Shown piece by piece: positions 24,532-32,401 of a DNA stretch of 35,913 bases. The notes below the pieces were generated by a model, which was not told the origin of the DNA, did no database searches, and saw only the letters and a program-made list of their open reading frames with translations. The stretch lies in assembly GCA_964431735.1 (NCBI GenBank), contig CAYSLJ010000071.1, positions 1 through 35,913 of the forward strand, read 5' to 3'. Position 1 is the stretch's first letter, and each line of letters starts with the position of its first letter. Made by a program: the position numbers and the translations under genes. Source of the stretch: CALARM01 sp964431735. GTDB taxonomy: Bacteria > Vulcanimicrobiota > SpSt-956 > JAKJGF01.

Positions 24532-24669
24532 TATAGTTAGTTTCATAACAATCCATACTTAATGACCTCGTAATGCGTAAAGCGTGATGCGTGATACGCA
24601 GGGATTAAACCCGTCACGCGTTACGCGTTACGACAACTTAAATTCCAATAAGTTATGAAATACACTATA
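24532..24669 (+). mobile_element. Family B inverted-repeat element, copy 2
   Basis: 138 bp with ends TATAGTTAGTTTCATAAC (24532-24549) and GTTATGAAATACACTATA (24652-24669). Interior: GCGTAAT/GCGTGAT units, then GTCACGC/GTTACGC units. A partial end copy (AGTTTCATAACAATTCATAA, 24511-24530) directly precedes it, which suggests nested insertion or partial duplication. Confidence 0.72.
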
Positions 24670-24677
24670 ATGAGTTA

Positions 24678-24722
24678 ATAGTGAGCAAGTGAGTAATATC
24701 CTATTCTTTTCACTTTTCACTA
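24678..24722. repeat. AGTGA/TTTTCACT inverted repeat
   Basis: AGTGAGCAAGTGAG on the left and TTCTTTTCACTTTTCACT on the right form an imperfect hairpin like that at 4415-4460. It again abuts a family B element. It ends just before the ribosome site of the GNAT gene. Confidence 0.55.
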
Positions 24723-24749
24723 ACTTATAGAAGGAAGGGAATAAAAAAC

Positions 24750-25253
24750 ATGAATTTTACCATCAGATCGGCAACAAAAGAAGATTACAGAGGCATATGT
24801 GATGTATTTGCAGAATTAGATTCCGTACATCATGAACTGTTACCCGAGGTTTACTGTGAGACTCAAGGGCCTGCCAGATCGGAGGAATATATCTTCAGTA
24901 TTATAGATAATGAAGAAGCAGCCATTTTTGTAGCAGAGAGTGATAAAGAGATTATAGGTCTGGTTCATATTTATATACAGGACACTCCTCCTTTACCTAT
25001 TGTAGTTCCGCAGAAATATTCTATGATTGATAACCTGATAGTAAAAAGTAAATTTCGCCATTCGGATGCAGGAAGAATGCTCATTGAAGAAGCCCATGAA
25101 TGGTCTTCAAGTAAAGGAGTAAAACAGGTTGCACTTGTTATATGGGAATTTAACACAGGTGCCATAGAATTCTATGAAAAACTCGGTTACAGAACAGTAA
25201 GCCGCAGGATGGGCATATCTCTTAAAGATAAATCTACCAGTAATCCTGATTGA
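24750..25253 (+). CDS. GNAT-family N-acetyltransferase
   Basis: 167 residues, cytosolic, single GNAT fold using acetyl-CoA. The N-terminal strand is FTIRSATKEDYRGICDVFAEL, and the central strands include IFVAESDKEIIGLVHIYI. The acetyl-CoA loop region KSKFRHSDAGRMLIEEA corresponds to motif A (R/Q-x-x-G-x-G/A, here SDAGR). EFYEKLGYRTVSRRM is the characteristic motif B end. AGAAGGAAGGG precedes the ATG. Acceptor unknown; single gene. Confidence 0.82.
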   Translation: MNFTIRSATKEDYRGICDVFAELDSVHHELLPEVYCETQGPARSEEYIFSIIDNEEAAIFVAESDKEIIGLVHIYIQDTPPLPIVVPQKYSMIDNLIVKSKFRHSDAGRMLIEEAHEWSSSKGVKQVALVIWEFNTGAIEFYEKLGYRTVSRRMGISLKDKSTSNPD

Positions 25254-25397
25254 AAGGAAATTTTTTAAATTTATCTTACCTCAATAAAAACCAGGGAGAT
25301 ATAATGAGTGTCCTGTTATTTTTTTCTTCTAAATTATAAAATTGATTGAGAATAAAATTAAGCACTTATGCGACTGATATATTGAGGAGGGATTTTT

Positions 25398-25490
25398 ATG
25401 AACATACAGGTTTCTACATTACAACCTGTAATAAAATTCATCAGAGATTTTACTGAGGTGAGCATAAATAATACATATATGCTATCGTGA
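25398..25490 (+). pseudogene. Short open frame interrupted by a family A element
   Basis: ATG with a strong GAGGAGGG ribosome site 6 bases upstream. The first 18 codons read MNIQVSTLQPVIKFIRDF, then the frame enters the repeat element at 25450 and stops inside it. After the element's right end the sequence contains a second short frame ending DWLVEPDK. If the element were removed, a roughly 27-residue peptide would be restored. It could be an original small gene or the start of a lost one. Family unknown. Confidence 0.35.
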
Positions 25491-25554
25491 CGCGTAACGC
25501 GTAACGCGTGACGGGAGGAAAACGTTTATTACATGCTTATACTCAGGCTAGTAA
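25450..25554 (+). mobile_element. Family A inverted-repeat element, copy 5
   Basis: 105 bp with ends TTACTGAGGTGAGCATAA (25450-25467) and TTATACTCAGGCTAGTAA (25537-25554). Core GCGTAAC, GCGTAAC, GCGTGAC and GGGAGGAAA. The flanks TT...AA could be part of the target. It lies 58 bases upstream of the ATPase start and inside a small open frame. Confidence 0.8.
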
Positions 25555-25612
25555 AAGACTGGCTGGTAGAACCGGACAAATAAAAAATAAAATCAAGGAG
25601 GTACCTATAAAC

Positions 25613-26935
25613 ATGGCACTGGATAAAAGTACAGTCCGGCAGATTACAGGGAGTGTCGTTGAAACAGAAGACCTATCCGGGAACACAGGAGATTTATGTT
25701 ATATTATACCGGAGGATAAAGACAAAGCACCTGTAAGAGCAGAGATTATAGGTTTCGCAGAAAAGAGAGCGTTACTTATGCCTTTCGGAGAACTTACCGG
25801 TATAGTGCCTGGATGTGAAGTAAGGATAACTGGTAATGTATTACAGGTGGAAGTAGGAGAACAGTTAATCGGACGTATTTTAAACAGTCTGGGAGAACCG
25901 ATTGACGGTAAAGGGCCGGTAAATAGCGGTATTTTTTATCCTATTTATAATGATGCTCCCGGTTCTTCTGTACGGCCTGTAAACAAACCTCTTTTTACAG
26001 GATGCAAGGTTATCGATAGTGTTCTTACCTTCGGTAAAGGTCAGAGTCTTGGTTTATTTGCAGGAGGAGGTGTGGGTAAAAGTACTACCCTGGGACTGAT
26101 AGCCAGAGAAAATGGTGCCGACATCAATGTATTAATTCTGGTAGGAGAAAGGGGCCGTGAAGTCAGAGAGTTAGTAGAACATGTATTGAAAGAAAAAGGT
26201 ATGGCCCGCACAGTTATGATAATTGCCACTTCAGACCGGCCGGCTATAGAAAGAATCAAATGCTGTTATACAGGTATGGCAATAGCTGAATATTTTAGAG
26301 ATCAGGGTAAAGATGTAATGATGATGGTGGACACTCTTATACGTTTTGCCATGGCACAGAGAGAAATAGGTCTTGCAAGAGGAGAGAAGCCTGAAACAAA
26401 AGGTTATACTTCTTCTGTATTTACCGTCCTTTCAAAATTACTTAACAGACCGGTATCTACCGGTACCGGCACTATTACATCTATTTACACGGTTTTAGTG
26501 GACGGTGATGATGAAGAGCCGGTAGCAGTCTCTGTTCAATCCGCCCTGGACGGCCACATTAAATTAAAAAGAAAGCTTGCCCATAAACAGATATTTCCAT
26601 GTATAGATATTGTGGCCAGTGAAAGCCGTTTTTTTAACGACATAACAACAGAGGAACATAAAAAAGCAGCATGTGCCTATAGAGAAGCATGGTCACTCTA
26701 TGAAGACGCAGAAGATCTTATCAGCATCGGTGCCTATAAGGCAGGAGGAAATCAAAAACTGGACTGGACAGTAAAGAATTTTGAGAGAATGGCGGAATTC
26801 AGAAAACAGAAACTGTCGGATATATGCCCCTTTGATGCAACAATAAAGAATCTTATTAATCTTATGTCTTCCGATGAAAGTCCATGGTATAAGGGGAAAA
26901 CAGATTATTTTGACTATAGCAATTTTTCCATATAA
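25613..26935 (+). CDS. FliI/YscN-family ATPase of flagellar or type III export
   Basis: 440 residues, cytosolic, F1-beta-like fold. An N-terminal barrel (about 1-90) precedes the nucleotide domain: GGGVGKST (Walker A, about 163-170), LILVGERGREVRELVEHVL (family signature), VMMMVDTLIRFAMAQREIGLARGEKP split across about 238-263 with Walker B and the catalytic Glu region. The C-terminal helices are typical of FliI/YscN. These drive unfolding and export of flagellar or type III substrates as hexamers. The start ATG 25613 has AAGGAGG 8 bases upstream. A longer frame would translate the repeat. No other export gene is next to it, so flagellar versus other type III use is open. Confidence 0.85.
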   Translation: MALDKSTVRQITGSVVETEDLSGNTGDLCYIIPEDKDKAPVRAEIIGFAEKRALLMPFGELTGIVPGCEVRITGNVLQVEVGEQLIGRILNSLGEPIDGKGPVNSGIFYPIYNDAPGSSVRPVNKPLFTGCKVIDSVLTFGKGQSLGLFAGGGVGKSTTLGLIARENGADINVLILVGERGREVRELVEHVLKEKGMARTVMIIATSDRPAIERIKCCYTGMAIAEYFRDQGKDVMMMVDTLIRFAMAQREIGLARGEKPETKGYTSSVFTVLSKLLNRPVSTGTGTITSIYTVLVDGDDEEPVAVSVQSALDGHIKLKRKLAHKQIFPCIDIVASESRFFNDITTEEHKKAACAYREAWSLYEDAEDLISIGAYKAGGNQKLDWTVKNFERMAEFRKQKLSDICPFDATIKNLINLMSSDESPWYKGKTDYFDYSNFSI

Positions 26936-27119
26936 AGTATAAACATAATTACAGCAAAGATAAACTTATATATCATTTACATTTATATAATCTCTAAATA
27001 CAATACTTTGATTATTTACCCACCCCCTTTCTGAAAGTCAAAAGTTCTTTAAAAGTCCACATATGATCAGTAATACCTGTAGCCATAACAGGAGTTGCAA
27101 GAGAAAATCTTTTCTCTAC

Positions 27120-27397
27120 ACACCCATCGAATTTAAAGTTAATCACATTCTATATCAAAATATTAGCGGAACAGCATCTGGTTTTATGTTAACCTGTCTT
27201 TTACAAAAAGAACTTCAGGAGCAGGGTTTTACTGCAGAAAAAGAAAAATAATAGATACTCTTATAAAAGTTAGACAGTATAATACTTTTCGCCTTGGTAA
27301 TGACAAAAAGTTCAGGCCTATAGAGGCCAAACTTGAAGAGATGAGTGAATATGAGGCTCAGTGCTATGATGCACTACTTAAGGCGGTGGGAAAGTAA
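27120..27397 (+). pseudogene. Decayed C-terminal fragment, probably of a transposase
   Basis: Two short frames join by one frameshift near 27247-27252: KELQEQGFTAEKEK in one frame, then IIDTLIKVRQYNTFRLGND and LEEMSEYEAQCYDALL in another, ending at 27397. It stops five bases before the inverted-repeat end at 27402, as transposase genes do at the end of an insertion sequence. I do not recognise the exact family by eye. No N-terminal part is found. The remaining 26936-27119 bases show nothing definite. Confidence 0.35.
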
Positions 27398-27401
27398 CAC
27401 A

Positions 27402-27575
27402 GTTACACTATACATTTTTTTATTCGCTTTCCTGCATGAATAAAAGAAAAGATGAAGATTATGAGGAGATTTTTAGTAAACTCACGCTAGCGTGAGTTTA
27501 CTGAAAATTCATTCTTGACATTAATCTTTTCGTTTATTCATAAGGAAAAGCGAAGAAAAAAATGTATAGTATAAC
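27402..27575. mobile_element. 174-bp near-perfect palindromic element
   Basis: The ends GTTACACTATACATTTTTTT (27402-27421) and the inverted copy at 27556-27575 differ at one base. The arms continue as imperfect complements (TTCGCTTTCCTGCATGAATAA against its partner). The centre is a perfect 28-base palindrome, 27475-27502, core CTCACGCTAGCGTGAG. The whole unit could form one long hairpin. No protein. Further GTTATACTATACA copies lie at 27672-27684 and 27730-27742. Confidence 0.65.
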
Positions 27576-27878
27576 CGTGATCTTTTCATTATAGGATATG
27601 AGTTAGAAAGAGTTTTTTTTATGACAGAAATATTGGTTGTTTCAATTAAGTTGATTTTGGTTTTACACATAGTTATACTATACAGCATTTGCAATTACCT
27701 TGTAAATACTGACTTTCATAATGTATATGGTTATACTATACAAAAATTGGCTTCTGAAAAATTAGCTTTTCCTTATTATATCACAGTTTTTCAAGAGATC
27801 AATATCAAAAAAAACGCAAAATTCGGTAAACTCACGCTAGATTGCCTGAGAAACATATTTAACCTGGAGAAGAGCTCA
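27576..27878. other. Gap with repeat debris
   Basis: No convincing gene. It holds two direct copies of GTTATACTATACA (27672-27684, 27730-27742) and a truncated half of the central palindrome, GTAAACTCACGCTAG (27826-27840). This indicates at least one more damaged copy of the palindromic element. An open frame here has no coding character. Confidence 0.5.
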
Positions 27879-28286
27879 CTACCATACTGTTTTAACAAAT
27901 GACGATGCCTGAATAACAGGATCATTTGTAATTAAATGTAAATCAAGAAATTTTGCTGTGCCTGCAATTAATCTGTCATGTAATTCCCCTATATCATTAA
28001 TTTCACTCATTGATTCTATAACAGCAAAATTCATAGGATATTCTTTATAATTGGGATAAAGTTTTAAATATTCAGCGACATCTTTTAGAGAAATACCAAT
28101 TTTCTTCCTTTCAGACAGATAAAGTATCTCTGCAAAGACCATTGAAGGTATATGAATTATTATCTTTCCTGACTCAGACATTTCAAAAATAAATTTTGCT
28201 ATTGAGCTCAATTTCCTTTTTTCTATACGTAAAACTAAACCCATTGTATCGGTTACGTATTCATTCTCCGGGGTAAAGTTTATCAT
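27879..28286 (-). CDS. PIN-domain toxin
   Basis: A VapC-type PIN ribonuclease of about 135 residues. The first acidic residue is in NEYVTDTMGLVL, the second in MVFAEILYLSE (Glu), and the later acidic pair is in IGELHDRLIAGTAKFLDLHLITND, given here by position about residues 90-115. Together these build the PIN active site. The start is uncertain. I choose ATG 28286, which keeps the catalytic Asp; a TTG three codons upstream is possible. It overlaps the 3' end of the antitoxin gene by 26 bases. Toxin of a type II toxin-antitoxin pair; RNA target unknown. Confidence 0.72.
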   Translation of the reverse strand: MINFTPENEYVTDTMGLVLRIEKRKLSSIAKFIFEMSESGKIIIHIPSMVFAEILYLSERKKIGISLKDVAEYLKLYPNYKEYPMNFAVIESMSEINDIGELHDRLIAGTAKFLDLHLITNDPVIQASSFVKTVW

Positions 28287-28503
28287 AATCTTCAAATTCC
28301 TTTTCCAGGTGTAACTCTTCTTGAATACTTAATATCCTCAGGTCATGATTAATCAATGTATTCTGTAGTTCTTCCTGAATGTCTTGAGGTTGTAGTTCCA
28401 GTTTTCTCTGGTAATAAATAAATTTTACAATCTCTCTGAGAGTTTCCTGAGATAATCCTTTAATACCTTCGAAAATTAATTTTTCATATGCCTGGTTTAG
28501 CAT
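28261..28503 (-). CDS. Antitoxin of the PIN toxin pair
   Basis: 80 residues, mostly helical and highly charged. GAGGTGG lies 6 bases before the ATG. N-terminal part AYEKLIFEGIKGLSQETLRE, then an acidic C-terminal half (EELHLEKEFEDYDKLYPGE) suited to neutralise the toxin. It overlaps the PIN gene, the usual gene order for such pairs. The DNA-binding fold is not identified with certainty. Confidence 0.62.
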   Translation of the reverse strand: MLNQAYEKLIFEGIKGLSQETLREIVKFIYYQRKLELQPQDIQEELQNTLINHDLRILSIQEELHLEKEFEDYDKLYPGE

Positions 28504-28698
28504 AACTATCCACCTCTATTTGAAAGAACGATTGTTTTTGATTTTACCGTAAATTTTTAAATCCCCCATTTACAAACTTCTGTAAAAATCCCTTACTATC
28601 TCAGCTCTGTTGAACAGATCTCTTAGCGTTTTGTCATAGAGTTGATGCTTCATAAATATATAATATCATATTTTATTTTTATAAAGAAGATGCTCTCT

Positions 28699-29100
28699 TT
28701 AAATCCAGAAAATATTGATTTCTTTTTCTACTTCTTCGAATTCCCTGTCTCCTGTGATCAATTCTCCCCGGTTTTTTTGCGTAAGAGCTGCGGCAAAACA
28801 ATCGGCGTAAGACATGGGGTAAGCGGCTTTAATCCCTGCTGCCATAAGAGTCAGTTCTTTATCTGCAGGAACTATATCTACAGCCATTCTGTTTATTTCT
28901 TCTATCTTCTGTTCTGCTATTTTTCTTCCAAGTTTACGGCTGATAGTGTAGTAGATCTCTCCGAGATTGATAACACTTAAAAGGATTGTAATTTTTCCTT
29001 CTTCTGCTTTAAGTAATAATTCTTCAACTTTATCCGCATTATTTTCATCCTGAAAAAAAACTAAAAAAGCATAACTATCGAAAATTTTTACCTCTTTCAT
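28699..29100 (-). CDS. vapC: VapC-family PIN-domain ribonuclease toxin
   Basis: 133 residues. PIN active-site acids are in KIFDSYAFLVFF (Asp8), INLGEIYY (Glu), MSYADCFAAALTQ (Asp) and ELITGDREFEEVE (Asp). Members cleave tRNA or rRNA and arrest growth when not held by VapB. Its ATG overlaps the antitoxin stop codon (ATGA), which implies translational coupling. Distinct in sequence from the PIN toxin at 27879. Confidence 0.87.
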   Translation of the reverse strand: MKEVKIFDSYAFLVFFQDENNADKVEELLLKAEEGKITILLSVINLGEIYYTISRKLGRKIAEQKIEEINRMAVDIVPADKELTLMAAGIKAAYPMSYADCFAAALTQKNRGELITGDREFEEVEKEINIFWI

Positions 29101-29327
29101 TCTTTTTCTCTGTCTGCCTTTCTTTCTTCTAACAGGGCCGTTGTTAGATCTGTTCCTTTAAGAGAACCACGTAATTTACGATAAAAATCTGCCGTAACAG
29201 GCTGGAGAATAATGGTGTCACCGTTTTCAATAAAGTGAACCTTCGTACCTTCTTTAATAGAGTATTTACGGCGTATTTTTGAGGGGATTACAATCTGACC
29301 TTTAGTTGTAACAATAGATGTTTCCAT
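29097..29327 (-). CDS. vapB: AbrB/MazE-type antitoxin (VapB)
   Basis: 76 residues. The swapped-hairpin AbrB DNA-binding domain occupies the N-terminus (IVTTKGQIVIPSKIRRKYSI). The acidic or charged C-terminal tail binds the toxin. I place the start at ATG 29327, with AGGGAGG 8 bases before it. An upstream ATG at 29348 has no ribosome site. It is the first gene of the vapBC operon and probably an autorepressor together with VapC. Confidence 0.85.
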   Translation of the reverse strand: METSIVTTKGQIVIPSKIRRKYSIKEGTKVHFIENGDTIILQPVTADFYRKLRGSLKGTDLTTALLEERKADREKE

Positions 29328-29365
29328 AGATAGATCCTCCCTGTTCATTACTACTTTGCAATATA

Positions 29366-29415
29366 AGTATAATATAATTTAAAAAGTAAGTCAAATATAT
29401 GAAATCTTACTTTTT
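29366..29415 (-). promoter_or_regulatory. vapBC promoter with AAAAAGTAAG inverted-repeat operator
   Basis: On the minus strand TTGACT (29389-29394), 17-base spacer and TATACT (29366-29371). A perfect 10-bp inverted repeat, AAAAAGTAAG (29381-29390) and CTTACTTTTT (29406-29415), has one arm overlapping the -35 and spacer. This suits autoregulation by the VapBC complex. Confidence 0.72.
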
Positions 29416-29521
29416 AGCAGACAATAGCACCGGCACACATAGGACATGGTTTATGGGGTGAAATCAAAATACAGTTGATTTATTTTGTAAATATCGTACC
29501 CGTGATTTCTTCAGGGACATA

Positions 29522-30613
29522 TTAACTGTTTTCAGTCTTTTCCCATTCTTCTTTCAGAATGCCGTACAGCTCAATGTCTTCAAATTTATCCCATTTCCTG
29601 ACATGCTGTCGCCTTGTACCTTCATGTTTCATGCCCAGTTTCTCCATTACCCGGCCCGATGCCGGATTCCTGGAAAGATATGAGGCATGGACTCGAACTA
29701 GACCGAGTTCCGAGAAGGCGAACTGCAGCATGGCTTTCCCTGCCTCGGTGCAGAAGCCCATGTTCCAGTAAGGTTTACCGACCCAGTAACCCAGTTCGGC
29801 CTGATGCCCCACTGTCATACCCATCAGGCTGACGGCTCCGATAAGAGCTTTATCCGATTTTCTGGTGACAGCAAAGGTCACTCCTTTACACTTAAGAAAA
29901 GTATCGTGATGCATGGAAATCCATTTCTCCGCCATTCCGTCTCCGTAAGGATAAGGGATGTTGAGTGTTGTGTCGGCAATGGCTCTGTCACCTGCAAGAC
30001 GCTGAACCTCTGCCACATCGTCGGGAACGAAGGGGCGGAGTATCAACCGCTCACATTCTATTGTCGGTATTTCTTTCATTGTTTCTGAGCCTTTATTGTA
30101 TGGAACAGGGATTTGATGCAACCTCTCCCATTCACTTCTCATTATGATCTGATTATCAATGATGCGATCTGTAAAGAGAATTCCCTCTAAATGATCTGTT
30201 TCATGCTGAAAAAGTTCTGATAAATCATCGGTAAAATTTTCAGTTCTCTGTTCCTGATGTTCATTCACATATTCTACTGTAATAGATCTATGGCGAAGGG
30301 TCCTGCCGAAAAAAGCCAGATCCGCGCTGAAACAGCTATCCCATACTTCAAATGTTTCCCGGCTTTTTTTGATAATCTGCGGATTGATTATGACAATTTT
30401 TTTCTTTTCTGTTTCCATATAGATGATTCTTTTGAGATACCCTATTTGAGGTCCGGCAATTGCCCGTCCAATCTTTTTTTCCTTCTGAAAATGATAAAGT
30501 GTATCCCTTAAATCCTGAATATACTGTTCGACAGGATCTTTTACGAAATCAACAGGAACAGATTTTTTTCTGAGAATTTCATTTCCAATCATAAGAATGT
30601 TCTTTTTCGACAT
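29522..30613 (-). CDS. Peptide deformylase-GNAT acetyltransferase fusion
   Basis: 363 residues with two enzymes. Residues 1-165: peptide deformylase, with motif 1 GRAIAGPQIG (canonical GxGLAAxQ), motif 2 WDSCFS (canonical EGCLS; metal ligand Cys94), and motif 3 QHETDH (His137, Glu138, His141). Residues about 183-360: RimJ/RimL-type GNAT, starting IECERLILRPF, with NMGFCTEAGKAML as acetyl-CoA motif and NPASGRVMEKLGMKHEG at the end. A short linker with an internal Met joins them. The start ATG 30613 has GGAG upstream; a longer frame has none. The GNAT part reads visibly more GC-rich than the deformylase part, so it may have been acquired. Confidence 0.83.
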   Translation of the reverse strand: MSKKNILMIGNEILRKKSVPVDFVKDPVEQYIQDLRDTLYHFQKEKKIGRAIAGPQIGYLKRIIYMETEKKKIVIINPQIIKKSRETFEVWDSCFSADLAFFGRTLRHRSITVEYVNEHQEQRTENFTDDLSELFQHETDHLEGILFTDRIIDNQIIMRSEWERLHQIPVPYNKGSETMKEIPTIECERLILRPFVPDDVAEVQRLAGDRAIADTTLNIPYPYGDGMAEKWISMHHDTFLKCKGVTFAVTRKSDKALIGAVSLMGMTVGHQAELGYWVGKPYWNMGFCTEAGKAMLQFAFSELGLVRVHASYLSRNPASGRVMEKLGMKHEGTRRQHVRKWDKFEDIELYGILKEEWEKTENS

Positions 30614-30868
30614 TGCTATCTCCATTCATGTTAAAATGTGAATTTCCATTTATTTTAAATGAAGCTTTCCCTTCAGTCAAGAGACTGACCGACAGTTGTC
30701 TGTCCATAACTTCTGAGCTTCAGATACATATCCAAAATTGATGTCTTTTTTTCAGCAGGAATTGTAAATTCCATATGGAACTGAAATAATGATAAATAAA
30801 TATAACAAATGATAAGATATAATAAATGATAGCGTTAATTGCAGTAAAATTATTTCAGGAGGATTATA

Positions 30869-31444
30869 ATGTATAAACAAACAATACCTGCCATACTAAT
30901 CTGTATCAGTATAATATTTTTTACTTTTATATCAAACTGTTCCGCCGGTGACGGATCTTCATCTGTTCCGCCACAGGCTCCCGCATTCAGTGTCGATATA
31001 CAGCACAAGATGGAACAGGTGATAGATGAAAATATGACTTCCCTTAATATTCCCGGCGTAATAGCCGGAGTATGGATACCGGGGCAGGGAACCTGGATAA
31101 AAGCTAAAGGTAAGGCCGATATTTCAACAGGACGGGATATTAAACCCTCTGATAAAGTTCGCCTGGCAAGCATCACTAAAACCTTTACGATTACTGTTTT
31201 ATTGCAATTAGTCAATGGAGGTAAAATAAGTCTCGATGATACATTGAATAAATATATATCCTGTGTGCCGAATTCGGATAATATTACCATAAGAGAGCTC
31301 TGTAACATGACGAGCGGGTTATATAATTATAACGAGGATCCCGGGTTTGACGAAATATATACTACGGAACCGCTTTATAAATGGACACCGGAGGAAATAA
31401 TAAATATTGCCATATCACATGATCCTTTCTATGGAAAGAAGTAG
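30869..31444 (+). pseudogene. Serine hydrolase (beta-lactamase/DD-peptidase fold), N-terminal fragment
   Basis: 191 residues. Signal peptide with possible lipobox cysteine at 24. The fold of class C beta-lactamase-like serine hydrolases is shown by LASITKTFTITVLLQLV, with the catalytic S-x-x-K (Ser101, Lys104), and ITIRELCNMTSGLYNY. These proteins are about 350-400 residues and need a later Tyr-x-Asn and a Lys/His-Thr-Gly motif. Both are missing because the frame ends at a junction with an unrelated nitroreductase fragment at about 31441. AGGAGG precedes the ATG. It is expressed perhaps but not a complete enzyme. Confidence 0.75.
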
Positions 31445-31839
31445 AGAGAGATTTTCCTCTTTATCTTTTAAAAAAAGGTAATTTTAGAGAAGAAGCAAAA
31501 ATTATAAGCTGTATTCAGGATATAGCAGGAGACAGTGCTTTTTCACTGGGAATGATAGCAAAATTCAGAGACACAGTAGAAAAAGAACCCTGGAAATATG
31601 CCCATCTTTTCTGGGAAACAGGTATGATAGGACAGGTTTTATATCTTGAAGCAGAGGCAAAAGGCCTCAGAGGAACAGGTATAGGATGTTTTTTTGATGA
31701 TGAAATTCATATGATGGCCGGTTTTAAAGATAATACCTATCAGAGTCTCTATCATTTTACCATAGGAATGCCTCTCGAAGATGAAAGACTCATAGATTGT
31801 CCTCCATACTACCATCTGAAACGTTTATACAGTGATTAG
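31441..31839 (+). pseudogene. SagB/ThcOx-type nitroreductase, C-terminal fragment
   Basis: The C-terminal portion of a SagB-type FMN dehydrogenase or related nitroreductase. In frame: AGDSAFSLGMIAKF, then HLFWETGMIGQVLYLEAEA, GTGIGCFFDDE and YQSLYHFTIGMPLEDERL. This conserved block is typical of azoline-oxidising dehydrogenases and nitroreductase-like relatives. No start codon or ribosome site belongs to it; the frame is closed upstream by a stop at 31420. It is joined to the serine-hydrolase fragment in a different frame, which indicates a deletion or recombination joint. Confidence 0.72.
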
Positions 31840-31859
31840 TGTTAAAAATTCTACAAAAA

Positions 31860-31925
31860 TCAATTCCAGTCTCCTATCAACACAAAAGGTGCCCAGAAAA
31901 AAGGATGGTCGTATTTATTTATCAT
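31860..31925 (-). pseudogene. CHAT-domain C-terminal remnant
   Basis: 22 codons reading MINKYDHPFFWAPFVLIGDW to a stop on the minus strand. This matches the end of the CHAT half at 17034-17487 (KKYNHPFFWAPFILTGDW). No more of the gene is found upstream on this strand. One of three CHAT tails in the window. Confidence 0.65.
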
Positions 31926-32009
31926 CTATAAAAAGAAGGAATCCGGAAATAATTTCGAGAAAAAGATGATTTAAATCAGAGAACCTTAAGGGAAAAAACT
32001 ATTGCATAT

Positions 32010-32341
32010 ATGAAAAAATTTTATTTATCCTTAACCTTTATCCTTCTGTCTTTAATATTAATATTTCATTTTTTTATACAGGAAAGAAACAAATTCTTTT
32101 CCTTTCCACTCCTGTACAGACTGCAGAGATACATAATCCAGATGATTTAATAACCCTTTTAGACAGTGCCACTTCTTACGATGAAAGAAAACATATACTT
32201 GAATTAAATAGAGACAGAATAAATCCCGAATCAGTAATAAAAATAATGGTAAAATCCGTTTACACCCCGTCTGCTGCTAAAATGAAAAACCTGGCTCAGA
32301 TTGCCGTTGAAGTAGGAGAGTTCACAGGCGACATGAAATAA
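32010..32341 (+). pseudogene. TPR-CHAT protein N-terminal remnant
   Basis: ATG then a membrane-anchor stretch (MKKFYLSLTFILLSLILIF). After a frameshift around 32080-32090 the frame DDLITLLDSATSYDERKHI continues to VEVGEFTGD. This aligns with the N-terminus of the protein at 15819, where the equivalents are MEDFISLLEKTNSPEDRKKI and VEAAEFTGD. It stops at about 32341, just before the metalloprotease gene. It is thus the broken 5' end of a paralogue. Confidence 0.72.
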
Positions 32342-32401
32342 AAAAAACGTTAATAGAAAAACTGACACCCGAAAAAATCATAAGAAAGAAGGTTATTAAT
32401 T

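Noticed and set aside
25508..25612. Longer N-terminus for the FliI/YscN-type ATPase
   Set aside because: It runs through the family A element. ATG 25613 follows AAGGAGG.
27621..27902. 93-residue plus-strand frame
   Set aside because: It contains two copies of the GTTATACTATACA repeat and overlaps the PIN toxin end; no protein-like pattern.
30690..30790. 33-residue minus-strand frame starting MEFTIPAEKK
   Set aside because: No ribosome-binding site, no recognised homology, and length within chance for this base composition.
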